Assembly: GCF_025917315.1 (NCBI RefSeq)
Contig: NZ_CP080627.1
Coordinates: forward strand, 2,728,001-2,792,000
Length of the DNA: 64,000 bases
DNA from: Halomonas qaidamensis
GTDB taxonomy: Bacteria > Pseudomonadota > Gammaproteobacteria > Pseudomonadales > Halomonadaceae
Reading direction: 5' to 3'
Within the stretch, counting starts at the first letter, position 1, and each line of letters opens with the position of its first letter. The notes under the pieces were generated by a model, which saw only the letters and a program-made list of their open reading frames with translations, made no database searches and was not told the origin of the DNA. Shown in pieces: positions 27,507-36,295 of the stretch. The translations under genes were made by a program, and so were the position numbers.

Positions 27507-28904
27507 TCAATAGCGAATACGGCGGACGCGGAATGCGCGCCCTTTAAGTTTGTCACGCTCAAGCTTGGCTTGGGCTTTTTGAACAGCGCCATGCTCCACT
27601 GCCACATAGGCACTGCGGGCTAGCACTTTAATTTTGCCTACCTGGTCGCCACGTAAGCCGCCCTCGCTGGTCAGTGCTCCCAAAATATCACCCGGGCGCA
27701 GCTTGTCTTTCTTACCGCCTGCCAACTGTAGCGTTGCCATAGGCGGCTCAAATGGCACTGAATTTTGGGGCTTCGGCAAAGGCTCGGTGGTAATCGGTTG
27801 TTCTAGCAAGCCTTCCAACCGCTCCAGCCGATAATGCTCTTTAGGCGTGACCAGCGTACAGGCAATGCCGCTAGCCCCTGCGCGCCCGGTTCGCCCTACC
27901 CGATGCACGTGAACATCAAGCTCACGGGCAATCTGATAATTAAACACCGCATCTAATTGAGCAATATCTAAACCACGTGCAGCAACATCCGTTGCTACTA
28001 GAATAGACGCACTTTGGTTAGCAAACAGAATTAGCCGTCGATCACGATCTTTCTGCTCTAAGTCGCCGTTGAGCGCCACGGCACTAAAGCCAGCATCTAC
28101 CAGTTGCTCAGCCACCGCCTGAGTTTCGCGCTTAGTGTTGCAGAACACCACGCTGGTCGCTGGCCGATAAACCAGTAGCAGCTGTTGAAGGGCCGCAAAA
28201 CGCGCCTCTTCATTGGCAACGTCATAGAAGTGTTGATCGATGGTAGTGGCATCATGAACCTCGGCCACTTTGACCATCACTGGCTCACGCATAATGCCGC
28301 GGGTCATAGCCGTCAGGCCACCTGACGCCTGGTCATCGGGGAACGTCGCGCTAAACAGCAGCGTTTGGCGGTCGGCGGGCGTCTCATCAATGATCGCATC
28401 AATGGTGTCTTGAAAGCCCATATCGAGCATACGATCGGCTTCATCAAGTACCAAGGTGGTAAGCGACCCTAGTGTCAACGAGCCTTTGCGCAAATGCTCA
28501 TCGATTCGCCCAGGCGTCCCTACGACAATATGCGCGCCGTGTTCTAAGGAGCCAAGCTGCGGCCCAAACGGCGCACCGCCACATAGAGTGAGCACTTTAA
28601 CGTTAGGCAACCCACGCGCCAATCGCCGTAACTCTTCGGCTACCTGGTCAGCAAGCTCTCGGGTGGGGCACAGCACAAGGCCCTGAACAGCAAACGCCTC
28701 TATGCGCAGTTCTGCCAGCAGTGCCAAACCAAAGGCAGCAGTTTTCCCCGATCCCGTTTTGGCCTGGGCCAACACATCTCGGCCCGCCAACATCGGTGGC
28801 AGGCTTTGCGCCTGCACTGGTGTCATGGCGTGATAGCCAAGGGAGTCTAAGTTGGTTAAAAGCGCAGGAGAGAGCGCAAGCGATGCAAAAGAAGTGTCAG
28901 ACAC
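27507..28904 (-). CDS. dbpA: ATP-dependent RNA helicase DbpA
   Basis: 465 residues. DEAD-box core: Q motif near 25-35, motif I AKTGSGKTAAFG (about 50), motif II VLDEADRMLDMGF (about 153), motif III FSATFPD (about 185) and motif VI HRVGRTGRAG (about 335). The C-terminal RNA-binding domain (about 390-465, LRPGDILGALTSEGGL and GKIKVLARSAYVAV) is the DbpA type that binds hairpin 92 of 23S rRNA in large-subunit assembly. It starts with GTG preceded by AGGAT. The RIO kinase follows 50 bp downstream on the same strand. Confidence 0.93.
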   Translation of the reverse strand: MSDTSFASLALSPALLTNLDSLGYHAMTPVQAQSLPPMLAGRDVLAQAKTGSGKTAAFGLALLAELRIEAFAVQGLVLCPTRELADQVAEELRRLARGLPNVKVLTLCGGAPFGPQLGSLEHGAHIVVGTPGRIDEHLRKGSLTLGSLTTLVLDEADRMLDMGFQDTIDAIIDETPADRQTLLFSATFPDDQASGGLTAMTRGIMREPVMVKVAEVHDATTIDQHFYDVANEEARFAALQQLLLVYRPATSVVFCNTKRETQAVAEQLVDAGFSAVALNGDLEQKDRDRRLILFANQSASILVATDVAARGLDIAQLDAVFNYQIARELDVHVHRVGRTGRAGASGIACTLVTPKEHYRLERLEGLLEQPITTEPLPKPQNSVPFEPPMATLQLAGGKKDKLRPGDILGALTSEGGLRGDQVGKIKVLARSAYVAVEHGAVQKAQAKLERDKLKGRAFRVRRIRY

Positions 28905-29080
28905 AAAATCATCCTGAAGGGGCTATATTGCCCAGCAAACCTATAATGTGAAGCACCATACCAGAAAGCGCCAACCCATGCCTTGCTGCAAGGATAGCCA
29001 AACGTTAAACCATGGGTGATTGCTAGACTTTTAGCCAACAGGCCAGCGAGTAGGACAGCGTAATTAAGATAGAGTAGTGG

Positions 29081-29122
29081 AGACACAGCACTTAAGACAC
29101 AGCACTTAAGACACAGCACTTA
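29081..29122. repeat. Three 14-bp tandem repeats across the ybaK stop codon
   Basis: AGACACAGCACTTA occurs three times without gaps (29081-29094, 29095-29108, 29109-29122). The last copy contains the ybaK stop codon. The period of 14 is not a codon multiple, fitting its non-coding position. Confidence 0.92.
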
Positions 29123-29596
29123 AGACAACGCAGTTGCTAACGCTGCAAAACGCCCCTGACATAATGTTGCTAAGTCGCTTGGGGAAAGCTCTATCTCCAA
29201 CCCACGCCGCCCCGCGCTTACATAAAGTGTCGAAAACGCCTGCGCCGAGCTATCAATAAAAGTAGGCAGACGCTTTTTCTGGCCGAGAGGGCTAACACCG
29301 CCAAGCACATACCCCGTGGTCCGCTCCACGTCACCTGGCGCTGCCATTGCCGCTTTTTTCGCCCCTGCCGCTTTAGCAATTTGCTTTAACCCCAGTTGGC
29401 TGGTGACCGGCACAATACCAACGGCCAACTGCTTACCATCCAAGGTAACTACCAAAGTTTTAAATACTTGCTGAGCGGCAACACCCAGTTTTTCAGCTGC
29501 CTCCAGCCCGTAGGACTGCGCAGCAGCATCGTGTTGATACTCATGGAGCTGAAACGCAATGCCTGCGTGTTTTGCACTATTGATCGCCGGTGTCAT
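29120..29596 (-). CDS. ybaK: Cys-tRNA(Pro)/Cys-tRNA(Cys) deacylase YbaK
   Basis: 158 residues, normal for the family. It hydrolyses cysteine mischarged on tRNA(Pro). Recognised by FKTLVVTLDG (about 45-54), the catalytic Lys region in this stretch, LGLKQIAKAAGAKKAAMA (about 68-85) and RTTGYVLGGVSPLGQKKRLPTFID (about 92-115), the typical YbaK/EbsC signature. It is single, with AAGAGA before the ATG. Its stop lies in a 14-bp tandem repeat. Confidence 0.92.
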   Translation of the reverse strand: MTPAINSAKHAGIAFQLHEYQHDAAAQSYGLEAAEKLGVAAQQVFKTLVVTLDGKQLAVGIVPVTSQLGLKQIAKAAGAKKAAMAAPGDVERTTGYVLGGVSPLGQKKRLPTFIDSSAQAFSTLYVSAGRRGLEIELSPSDLATLCQGRFAALATALS

Positions 29597-29703
29597 GAAG
29601 TTCTCTTAAGTTAGCATTATCAGCCTGCCTGAAAAGTAGACTTCTCCCTGCTACGCTAAATAGCGTGATTGATTTAAGGATGTCAACTGACAGGAGTCTT
29701 GAT

Positions 29704-29892
29704 ATGAAAGCAACTTCCAAAGCACAGCAGAAAGCCGCTGGGGCTGCGCTTTCTGCCAAGCGTGGTGAAACACAGCCCAGTGAACTTTATGATTCCTCCA
29801 AAGAGATGTATGACTCAATGAGTGAAGAGGAACTCGAAGAAATGGCCAGCACTCAGCGCAAGGGAAAACCGCAAAAGAAAGAAGATGATTGA
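29704..29892 (+). CDS. Small DUF3008 family protein
   Basis: 62 residues, highly charged, no membrane segment. It starts MKATSKAQQKAAGAALSAKRGE, continues with LYDSSKEMYDSMSEEELEEMAS and ends with a Lys-rich tail. This is the DUF3008 pattern (function unknown; small basic proteins common in proteobacteria). AGGAG lies eight bases before the ATG. Confidence 0.85.
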   Translation: MKATSKAQQKAAGAALSAKRGETQPSELYDSSKEMYDSMSEEELEEMASTQRKGKPQKKEDD

Positions 29893-29904
29893 AAAAGCTG
29901 TGTT

Positions 29905-29951
29905 CCACAACGGCAACAGCAAAGGCAGAAGTGATCGCTGTGCCGTTGTGG
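29905..29951. terminator. Long hairpin between convergent genes
   Basis: CCACAACGGC-A-ACAGC pairs with GCTGT-GCCGTTGTGG (about 15 bp, one bulge) around a 16-base loop in the 74-bp gap between the DUF3008 gene (plus) and the CDF transporter gene (minus). On the minus strand a TTTTT run follows about ten bases later. It probably acts as a bidirectional transcript end. Confidence 0.45.
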
Positions 29952-29966
29952 GAGAAGTTTATGTGA

Positions 29967-30830
29967 TTAAGTTACTAACGTAATGCTGGTCACAGCACGC
30001 AGATTCCGCAACTTGCAATGCTGCTCAACACTTTCAACAATCTCTTCAGCATCATTGATCTGCTGCTTATCTAGCTGAATATCAACCATTAAGAAGCTAC
30101 CCACTTGAGCTAGACGTACATCGTCATTGGCAATATCAAAATCTGCCACTTCTTGCACCATCTCCTGGCGAACGCTACCTAAAGGCTCGCCAAACATCAA
30201 TTCGCGCAGCGCGCCACGCACCATACGAATGGGCATCGGCAGGAAGTAGCCCGCGATTATTAGTACCATCACCGGATCGGCAAAGCGCGCAAGGTGAGAC
30301 CACGGGGTAAGCGTCAACCCCCATGTGAGCGCAAAGCCCAACATAACGGCGGCACTTAACCAAGTATCCATTTGCCACTGACGCAGTTCGGCAGCTAGCA
30401 GTGATGAGCGCGCAATTCGAGCATAACGGTTCAACCACCACCACGTAAGTAAACATCCTGCTACGTTTACCACGCCAAACATTAACGCAAGATCCAACGT
30501 TACCAGCCGCCCACCTTGCGCAAGGCTCCATACAGCCGAGACCATCGAAAACAGGCACACCAGTGCTATCACTACGCCTTTAAGCAGCACAGCCAACGGC
30601 TCTACAGTAAGCCGCCCAAAGGGGTAGTGATCATCTGCCGGTTTGCGCGCCTGCTGCAATGCAAACAAGGACAGCGACGCCAGCACTAAACTTAATAGCG
30701 AATAACCACTATCGAATAAAATAGTAATTGATCCACTGGCAAGCCCGAGAGCAAGGCCAGTAAAGGCAAACAGGCTGGCGGAGACAGCAGAAAATCTGAG
30801 CGCTCGGCGCTCGGCGACAAAGGGGGTCAC
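29967..30830 (-). CDS. Cation diffusion facilitator family protein with atypical metal site
   Basis: 287 residues, about six membrane helices (12-200) and a C-terminal cytoplasmic domain (about 205-287). The CDF landmarks YPFGRLTVEPLA (about 70-81) and the second-helix FDSGYSLLS (39-47) are present. In YiiP the helix-2 pair is D-x3-D and the helix-5 pair H-x3-D; here they read D40...S44 and Q-W-Q-M-D, so two of four metal ligands differ. The substrate is open. I start at GTG 30830, which has GGAG eight bases upstream; the longer frame has only TTG. Confidence 0.82.
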   Translation of the reverse strand: MTPFVAERRALRFSAVSASLFAFTGLALGLASGSITILFDSGYSLLSLVLASLSLFALQQARKPADDHYPFGRLTVEPLAVLLKGVVIALVCLFSMVSAVWSLAQGGRLVTLDLALMFGVVNVAGCLLTWWWLNRYARIARSSLLAAELRQWQMDTWLSAAVMLGFALTWGLTLTPWSHLARFADPVMVLIIAGYFLPMPIRMVRGALRELMFGEPLGSVRQEMVQEVADFDIANDDVRLAQVGSFLMVDIQLDKQQINDAEEIVESVEQHCKLRNLRAVTSITLVT

Positions 30831-30937
30831 GCGAAATACTCCAGTAAAGTGTCTTAAACCCAACGCATAATAGTGAGTACACTAACGTTTCACCAATCGC
30901 TCAGCGCCAACTTTTTTGGCTCTCCATGGAGTAACCT

Positions 30938-31807
30938 ATGCGCGCAGAACAAGTGCAGGCGTTTATTGACGTTACTGAACATGGTTCCTTTGCCGCCGCC
31001 GCGCGGCACACCGGAATGAAACGCAGCACCCTAAGCGCCACAGTGAATGCCTTGGAAGACAGTCTTGGAGTCGTGCTGTTCGAGCGTTCAGGCAATAGCC
31101 TGCAGCTAACAGCCGTAGGTGAAAGCGTTTTGCCGGACTGCTACCGCCTACTGACCAGTGCCAGCCGAATCAAAAAACACTGCCAACAACACCTGCAGGG
31201 GGTCGAAAACCAGCTCTGCATTGCCCGGGATGATGCGCTGCCTGAAGCATTTTGGCGACAAGTCATGCACGACTTAAAACAGCGCTATCCACTTACAGCC
31301 ATCTCGGTATATTTATTGCCCCCCCAAGAACACCCACAGTTCGTCCTTCGACAAACCGTTGATATAGCTTTTGGGTTGTATACCGCTGAAGGTGCCGACG
31401 TAAATGCCAGTAACCTTGCACCGGTCAGCATGTGCTTAGTAGCAGCAACATCGCACCCGTTAAGCCGGCTTCCCAGCGTTACTCGCGATGATCTCGCCCA
31501 ATATACCCAAGTCTGTTTAACCTATGAGCAGGGCGATAAGTTGGTCAGTGAAGCACTTTTTTCGACAAATTACTTGGGCCTGACCATGTTCGAGGTCATC
31601 CGCGATGCAGCGATTAATGGCACTGGCTGGGCGTTGCTACCTTACCCACTAGTCAAGGAAGCCATAGAAAGCCATCAGCTTTGCGCTCTTAACCATGACC
31701 TTGCCCTGGACAGTCATTACTACCGCTATGTGGAAGGCGAAAGCCTAGGGGTAGTCGCCACCGCGCTGCTAACGAAGGTGTCACGCTTTTTAGGGAACAC
31801 TCGTTGA
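30938..31807 (+). CDS. LysR family transcription regulator
   Basis: 289 residues. The N-terminal winged helix-turn-helix (about 1-60: VQAFIDVTEHGSFAAAARHTGMKRSTLSATVNALEDSLG) is followed by a substrate-binding domain. It has GGAG before the ATG and is divergent from the CDF transporter gene with 107 bp between the starts, so that gene is its most likely target; the effector is unknown. Confidence 0.88.
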   Translation: MRAEQVQAFIDVTEHGSFAAAARHTGMKRSTLSATVNALEDSLGVVLFERSGNSLQLTAVGESVLPDCYRLLTSASRIKKHCQQHLQGVENQLCIARDDALPEAFWRQVMHDLKQRYPLTAISVYLLPPQEHPQFVLRQTVDIAFGLYTAEGADVNASNLAPVSMCLVAATSHPLSRLPSVTRDDLAQYTQVCLTYEQGDKLVSEALFSTNYLGLTMFEVIRDAAINGTGWALLPYPLVKEAIESHQLCALNHDLALDSHYYRYVEGESLGVVATALLTKVSRFLGNTR

Positions 31808-31987
31808 GGCCCGCCAAAACGTTGAAATAGAGCATTGGAAAAAATCGCTTGTAGCTTCCAATCTATAAAAAACCATACAAGGAGATCAAAAGGACACGCT
31901 AGAGAACCGACACAGGTGAGTGTCATCTAAGCGTAAAGTGCATCTGCCAGTGTCGATGTTGCCGTCAACTAAGGAGTAGTTTCCACG

Positions 31988-33397
31988 ATGGTACGACTCG
32001 ATAAGAAAGCCACTAGGCTGTATGTCCTGGACACGAATGTCCTGATCCATGACCCCGCCGCGCTTTACCATTTTGATGAGCACGACGTGGTTATTCCCAT
32101 GACTGTGCTTGAAGAACTAGACAAGCATAAAAACGGCATCAGAGAGATCGCCCGCACCGCGCGGCAGATTAGCCGCACGCTGTCAGACCTTACCAACCAA
32201 GTCACCTTTGATGAGATCCAGAAAGGTATTCCTATTCCGCGCATTAGCGGTGAATCGGGCCGCTTACATTTTTTGTGCTACAACGACCTTAAACCCTTCG
32301 ACTCCCTTGATGACAGCCCCGACAACCGCATTTTGGCGGAAACCTGTCGGTTACGCGATGAGCGCCCGGATGCTTCGGTCATCCTGATCACCAAAGACAT
32401 TAACCTGAGGGTAAAAGCAGCCGCACTAAAAGTGCCGGTGGAAGACTACCTGAATGATCGCGCCTATTCTGACAGCGATGCAATGATTGAAGGCGCACAG
32501 GTATACACCACTGCGGGGCAGGACGGTGCCTCGCTGTGGGAAACGCTCAATGTCGATGTCACCGTCGAGCGTGTCGACCACCATACTTTCTATCAATTAA
32601 GTGGCAACATGCCGCGCCATTGGCATGTCGGCATGCTGGTATCCGATAGCGAAAATGGCGCTGAGTTTGAAGCCATTGTCCGTGAGCTATCACCGTCATC
32701 TGCCCGACTACAGCTACTTACCAACTACCGTCACCATGCTGGCGTGTGGGGCGTTCATGCCCACGACAGCCGCCAAAACTTCACCCTCAACTTGCTGATG
32801 GACCCAGACATTGATCTGGTCACGATTGCTGGTAATGCAGGTACCGGTAAAACGTTTATGACGCTCGCCGCAGCGTTCCAGCAAACACTAGATGCCAAAC
32901 TATTTGAGCGCATTGTATTTACCCGTGCACCGATTCCCATGGGCGAAGATATCGGTTTCTTACCGGGCACCGAAGAGGAGAAAATGTCACCGTGGATGGG
33001 TGCCTTCCACGACAATATGGATAACCTGTTGCGTAACGAAGAGGGAGAGTCTAGCTGGGATAATGGTGCCACCCGACAGCTTATTGGCTCGCGGGTGCAG
33101 ATTCGCTCCCCAAGCTTCATGCGTGGGCGTACCTTAAACGATACGTTCTTGATTATTGACGAGGCGCAAAACTTTACCCCCAAACAACTCAAGTCGCTGG
33201 TAACCCGAGCGGGCCGAAATACTAAGATTGTCTGTTTAGGCAACGTTGGCCAGATCGACACCCCCTACTTAACCGCCAACACCTGTGGCATGGCTGCTGT
33301 TGTCGAACGATTTAGAGATTGGCCCCATGCTGGGCATATCACGCTGAAAAGCGTTGAACGGTCGCGCCTCGCGCTGGCAGCTGAAGAGCTTTTGTAA
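31988..33397 (+). CDS. PhoH-family ATPase with N-terminal PIN domain
   Basis: 469 residues. A PIN nuclease domain (about 12-150: YVLDTNVLIHDP with the first Asp, LEELDKHK, DNRILAE, VILITKDINLR) is fused to a PhoH ATPase (about 250-460: Walker A GNAGTGKTFM near 281, Walker B FLIIDEAQNFTP near 391, and GNVGQIDTPYL). This is the PhoH2-like/YlaK architecture, in which the PIN part cuts RNA and the PhoH part may unwind it. AAGGAG precedes the ATG. It is monocistronic with a hairpin shortly downstream. Confidence 0.92.
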   Translation: MVRLDKKATRLYVLDTNVLIHDPAALYHFDEHDVVIPMTVLEELDKHKNGIREIARTARQISRTLSDLTNQVTFDEIQKGIPIPRISGESGRLHFLCYNDLKPFDSLDDSPDNRILAETCRLRDERPDASVILITKDINLRVKAAALKVPVEDYLNDRAYSDSDAMIEGAQVYTTAGQDGASLWETLNVDVTVERVDHHTFYQLSGNMPRHWHVGMLVSDSENGAEFEAIVRELSPSSARLQLLTNYRHHAGVWGVHAHDSRQNFTLNLLMDPDIDLVTIAGNAGTGKTFMTLAAAFQQTLDAKLFERIVFTRAPIPMGEDIGFLPGTEEEKMSPWMGAFHDNMDNLLRNEEGESSWDNGATRQLIGSRVQIRSPSFMRGRTLNDTFLIIDEAQNFTPKQLKSLVTRAGRNTKIVCLGNVGQIDTPYLTANTCGMAAVVERFRDWPHAGHITLKSVERSRLALAAEELL

Positions 33398-33438
33398 CGC
33401 TTGCCGCAAACCACCTTGCCGATTCACCCTTCGACTAA

Positions 33439-33470
33439 GAGCATCGCCCAGCAAAACTGGGCGATGTGCT
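33439..33470 (+). terminator. Hairpin after the PIN-PhoH gene
   Basis: GCATCGCCCAG and CTGGGCGATGTGC form a GC-rich stem of 10-12 bp with the loop CAAAA, 44 bp after the stop. The following bases are only weakly U-rich, so termination strength is unclear. Confidence 0.5.
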
Positions 33471-33500
33471 CTAATGAATATAGCTAGCAGGGCTATTACT

Positions 33501-34514
33501 CTACTCCCGTGGTTGGTGCTGCGTGTCAGAATTTTCACTATTCCAAGGGTTTTCAACACCCACTGTATCGGCAGCAAACGCCTCTCGTTCACCTAGGGGG
33601 CGAGCCGCTCCAATCGTTGTATCGTTGCAAGTCTGACGCTCCATCTCACAGTTGAGCTCCGCACCAAACAGCACCACAAACGCTGAGAGCCAAAACCATA
33701 GCATTAACGCTACAACGGCCCCGAGAGAGCCATACAGCTCACTAAAGGTAGAAAAGTAACGTACGTAAAGCGATAGACCGCCGGAGCCTAGTAGCCACAT
33801 AGTGGTGGCAAACAGCGTGCCATAGCTTAACCACCGCCACTGGGCAGAACGCCGATAGGGGGCGTAACGATATAGTAAAGCAATAAGTACGCTCATCAGT
33901 ACCAACAACGCCGGCCAACGCAACCATTTCAAGACACTATCTACCGGTGGTTCAATCATCAGCGTATCAACCACAATCGGCACAATGGCGATAAACCCCA
34001 GTGACACTAACGTCATCGTAATTAGCCCGAAGGTTAACGACACCAACACCACACCGCGCAGTAGCAACGGACGCTTTTCATGTTCCCCGTACACCACATT
34101 CAAACCGACGACGAGTACAGAAACACTTTTTGACGCAATAAACATGGCAACCAACAGTCCTGCTAGCGCAGTCATTACATTCCCAGACTCCGTACTTTCC
34201 ACGACCTCTTGGGCCTGCTGATCAATCAGCTTCGCCGCATCCGGCGGCATAAAACGACTAATTTCATAAAGCTGACGACCGGCCTCAACAGGATCAAACA
34301 ACAGCCCCCAAAGAGAGATAACTGCTGCAATCGTTGGAAATAGCGCCAATAAGGCATAAAAAGCCACGCCCGCCGCAAACATGGTAATACGGTCACGACG
34401 AGCAGCACGCACTACCCGCCAAATAATATCGTGCCACCCCTTACGGGGGATATCGTCAGGCGCTGTGGCTTTCCGACCCCGCCAGTGAGACTCTACTCTC
34501 CCTTTTTGGCTCAT
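33501..34514 (-). CDS. YihY/BrkB family inner-membrane protein
   Basis: 337 residues. A basic N-terminus is followed by six hydrophobic segments (about 40-290). Family motifs are ITMFAAGVAFYALLALFPTIAAVISLWG (about 38-66) and YGSLGAVVALMLWFWLSAFVVLFGAELNCEME (about 250-282). The C-terminal tail is acidic and hydrophilic. The family was once called RNase BN by mistake; the function is unknown. Its ATG overlaps the stop of the upstream antiporter subunit gene (ATGA), making it the last gene of the antiporter-like operon. Confidence 0.9.
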   Translation of the reverse strand: MSQKGRVESHWRGRKATAPDDIPRKGWHDIIWRVVRAARRDRITMFAAGVAFYALLALFPTIAAVISLWGLLFDPVEAGRQLYEISRFMPPDAAKLIDQQAQEVVESTESGNVMTALAGLLVAMFIASKSVSVLVVGLNVVYGEHEKRPLLLRGVVLVSLTFGLITMTLVSLGFIAIVPIVVDTLMIEPPVDSVLKWLRWPALLVLMSVLIALLYRYAPYRRSAQWRWLSYGTLFATTMWLLGSGGLSLYVRYFSTFSELYGSLGAVVALMLWFWLSAFVVLFGAELNCEMERQTCNDTTIGAARPLGEREAFAADTVGVENPWNSENSDTQHQPRE

Positions 34515-36295
34515 CGCAGCCCCTCCCACATTAGTAAAAGCGCCACTATTACAGCGAACACCATCATCAAACCGCTACCATGATGACGCATCCATGCTTC
34601 TGCGAATAAACCTCTGTTCAACTGCCTCATTAACGCTCTTTCACGAGCAAGCGAAAACGCAACACTCGCCATTTTCACCTTTTCACAGGCATGGGCCAAA
34701 GCCTCTATAACGCGCAATCCTTTTACAGAAAAGACGCTATACAGCCACCATAAATCGCCTGCAGGTGGCGCTTGAATGACAACGCGGCGCAGTAAGCTAG
34801 CGCCAATCACCACCACCATCACAACAATCATGACACCAACAGGGAAAGGCCAACTCAGGCTTAACCATTCGGAGGCTGGTGGTATCTCAACACTACCAGC
34901 GGGCAGTGGAAGCCATATTGGCGTTACCAGGGCGGCGACCAATGCAGCCAACCACGCGCCCCACTGGAAGGCATTACTACCCCCTGAGTGCCGTTGCTGC
35001 CACTGACGCCACACGCAAACACTGATCAACGCAGAAGTGCCAATGGCCGCCCAGGTAAGCAGCATAATAAGATGTTCGTGATGCATGTCATAAAGCGCAC
35101 TTTTAACGCCCCACTTACTTAGCATCCCCGCCGCTAGCGCACCCGTTAGCGACACGCCAGGCAAGGCGATTAACGCAAACAGCATCGGTTGCGGCCAGCG
35201 AGGCATGTGCTCGCTAATACTAGTACCCAGAAAGAGTGCTCCTTTTGCCAATGCATGATGAGCGGTAAACAACACCACACCAGGTAATAACAGCGGCCAC
35301 ACGTCTGGGGCGGCTAACCCCATTGCCACCATAGCAGTGAGCATTCCCATTTGGCTGATGCTGGAGTACGCCAGAACCGCTTTTGGATGGCGCTGCCACA
35401 CACCATACAACGCAGCACCAAAGGCGGCTGCCAATCCTGCTATTAGCATGACGTTGCCAAGCTGGAGGAGCGCAGGTGACAATCCGTTAACTCCTAACGG
35501 CAATACATTTATCCATGCTAATAGCCCAGCTTTAATCATCGCGCCGCTCAGCACCGCGCTAGCAGGAGCAGGCGCTACTGGATGCGCTAACGGCAACCAA
35601 ACATGAAGGCCAATAACCCCCGCTTTCACCCCAAATCCAAGCCACAACAAAAGCGCCATCGTGGCCCCGTGGTCAGCGACAGCGATTCCCTCACGCACTC
35701 CCTTAAGCGTCAGCGTTTCTGAAGTGCCTGCCACCCAAAGAAAACCGCCAAGGATAAGCCCTTCACCAATAACGGCTAAGATTAAGTATGCCCTTGCGCC
35801 CAACCGCGCTTCGTCACTACCGCTATGGACTACCAGGGCATATGCGGCAAACGTCATCAATGCAAAGCCCAGATAAAAACTGGCGATATCTTGAGCAATA
35901 ATCAGCAGCACATTGCCCAACAACGTCAGCGGCCACAGAAGCGCTAACCGCTGACATCGACGCTGTATAACCTGATCGCCTGCCTGTGCTTTTCGTTGCT
36001 CTGCTGCAAAGTATCCACGCGCATGAATGGCCGCTAAGCTCCATAGCAAAGCGGTAAAGGCCAGCCACGGACGGCTCAGTGCATTTAACTCCCAATAACC
36101 GCCTAACATCCAGGCGCTGATTGACCACTGGACCTCGCCGCTAAAGGCTAGCAGTAACGCCGGCCATGAAGCACTCACCCAGAGCATCGAGAAGTAGTCG
36201 CGGCTCGCCGCAGGCGTTCTATACGCCTGCCATATTGTGGTGCCCGCAACGCACAGAGGCCAAAGTAATGCCGCAAGCAAAAGTAGCGTGATCAT
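34511..36295 (-). CDS. Third NuoL/M/N-MrpD-like antiporter subunit, TM5 Glu missing
   Basis: 594 residues, about 14-15 membrane helices. It belongs to the proton-conducting transporter family (PF00361): FGVKAGVIGLHVWLPLAHPVAPAPASAVLSGAMIKAG holds the TM7 and TM8 lysines, then AYSSISQMGM, HHALAKGALFLG and GMLSKWGVK follow. At the TM5 position where the family has Glu, this protein has Ala145 (FYLGFALMTFAAY). A hydrophilic C-terminal arm (about 520-590) ends in one helix. The ATG at 36295 overlaps the previous stop; the YihY start overlaps its own stop. The product should join the two other large subunits in one membrane complex. Confidence 0.88.
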   Translation of the reverse strand: MITLLLLAALLWPLCVAGTTIWQAYRTPAASRDYFSMLWVSASWPALLLAFSGEVQWSISAWMLGGYWELNALSRPWLAFTALLWSLAAIHARGYFAAEQRKAQAGDQVIQRRCQRLALLWPLTLLGNVLLIIAQDIASFYLGFALMTFAAYALVVHSGSDEARLGARAYLILAVIGEGLILGGFLWVAGTSETLTLKGVREGIAVADHGATMALLLWLGFGVKAGVIGLHVWLPLAHPVAPAPASAVLSGAMIKAGLLAWINVLPLGVNGLSPALLQLGNVMLIAGLAAAFGAALYGVWQRHPKAVLAYSSISQMGMLTAMVAMGLAAPDVWPLLLPGVVLFTAHHALAKGALFLGTSISEHMPRWPQPMLFALIALPGVSLTGALAAGMLSKWGVKSALYDMHHEHLIMLLTWAAIGTSALISVCVWRQWQQRHSGGSNAFQWGAWLAALVAALVTPIWLPLPAGSVEIPPASEWLSLSWPFPVGVMIVVMVVVIGASLLRRVVIQAPPAGDLWWLYSVFSVKGLRVIEALAHACEKVKMASVAFSLARERALMRQLNRGLFAEAWMRHHGSGLMMVFAVIVALLLMWEGLR

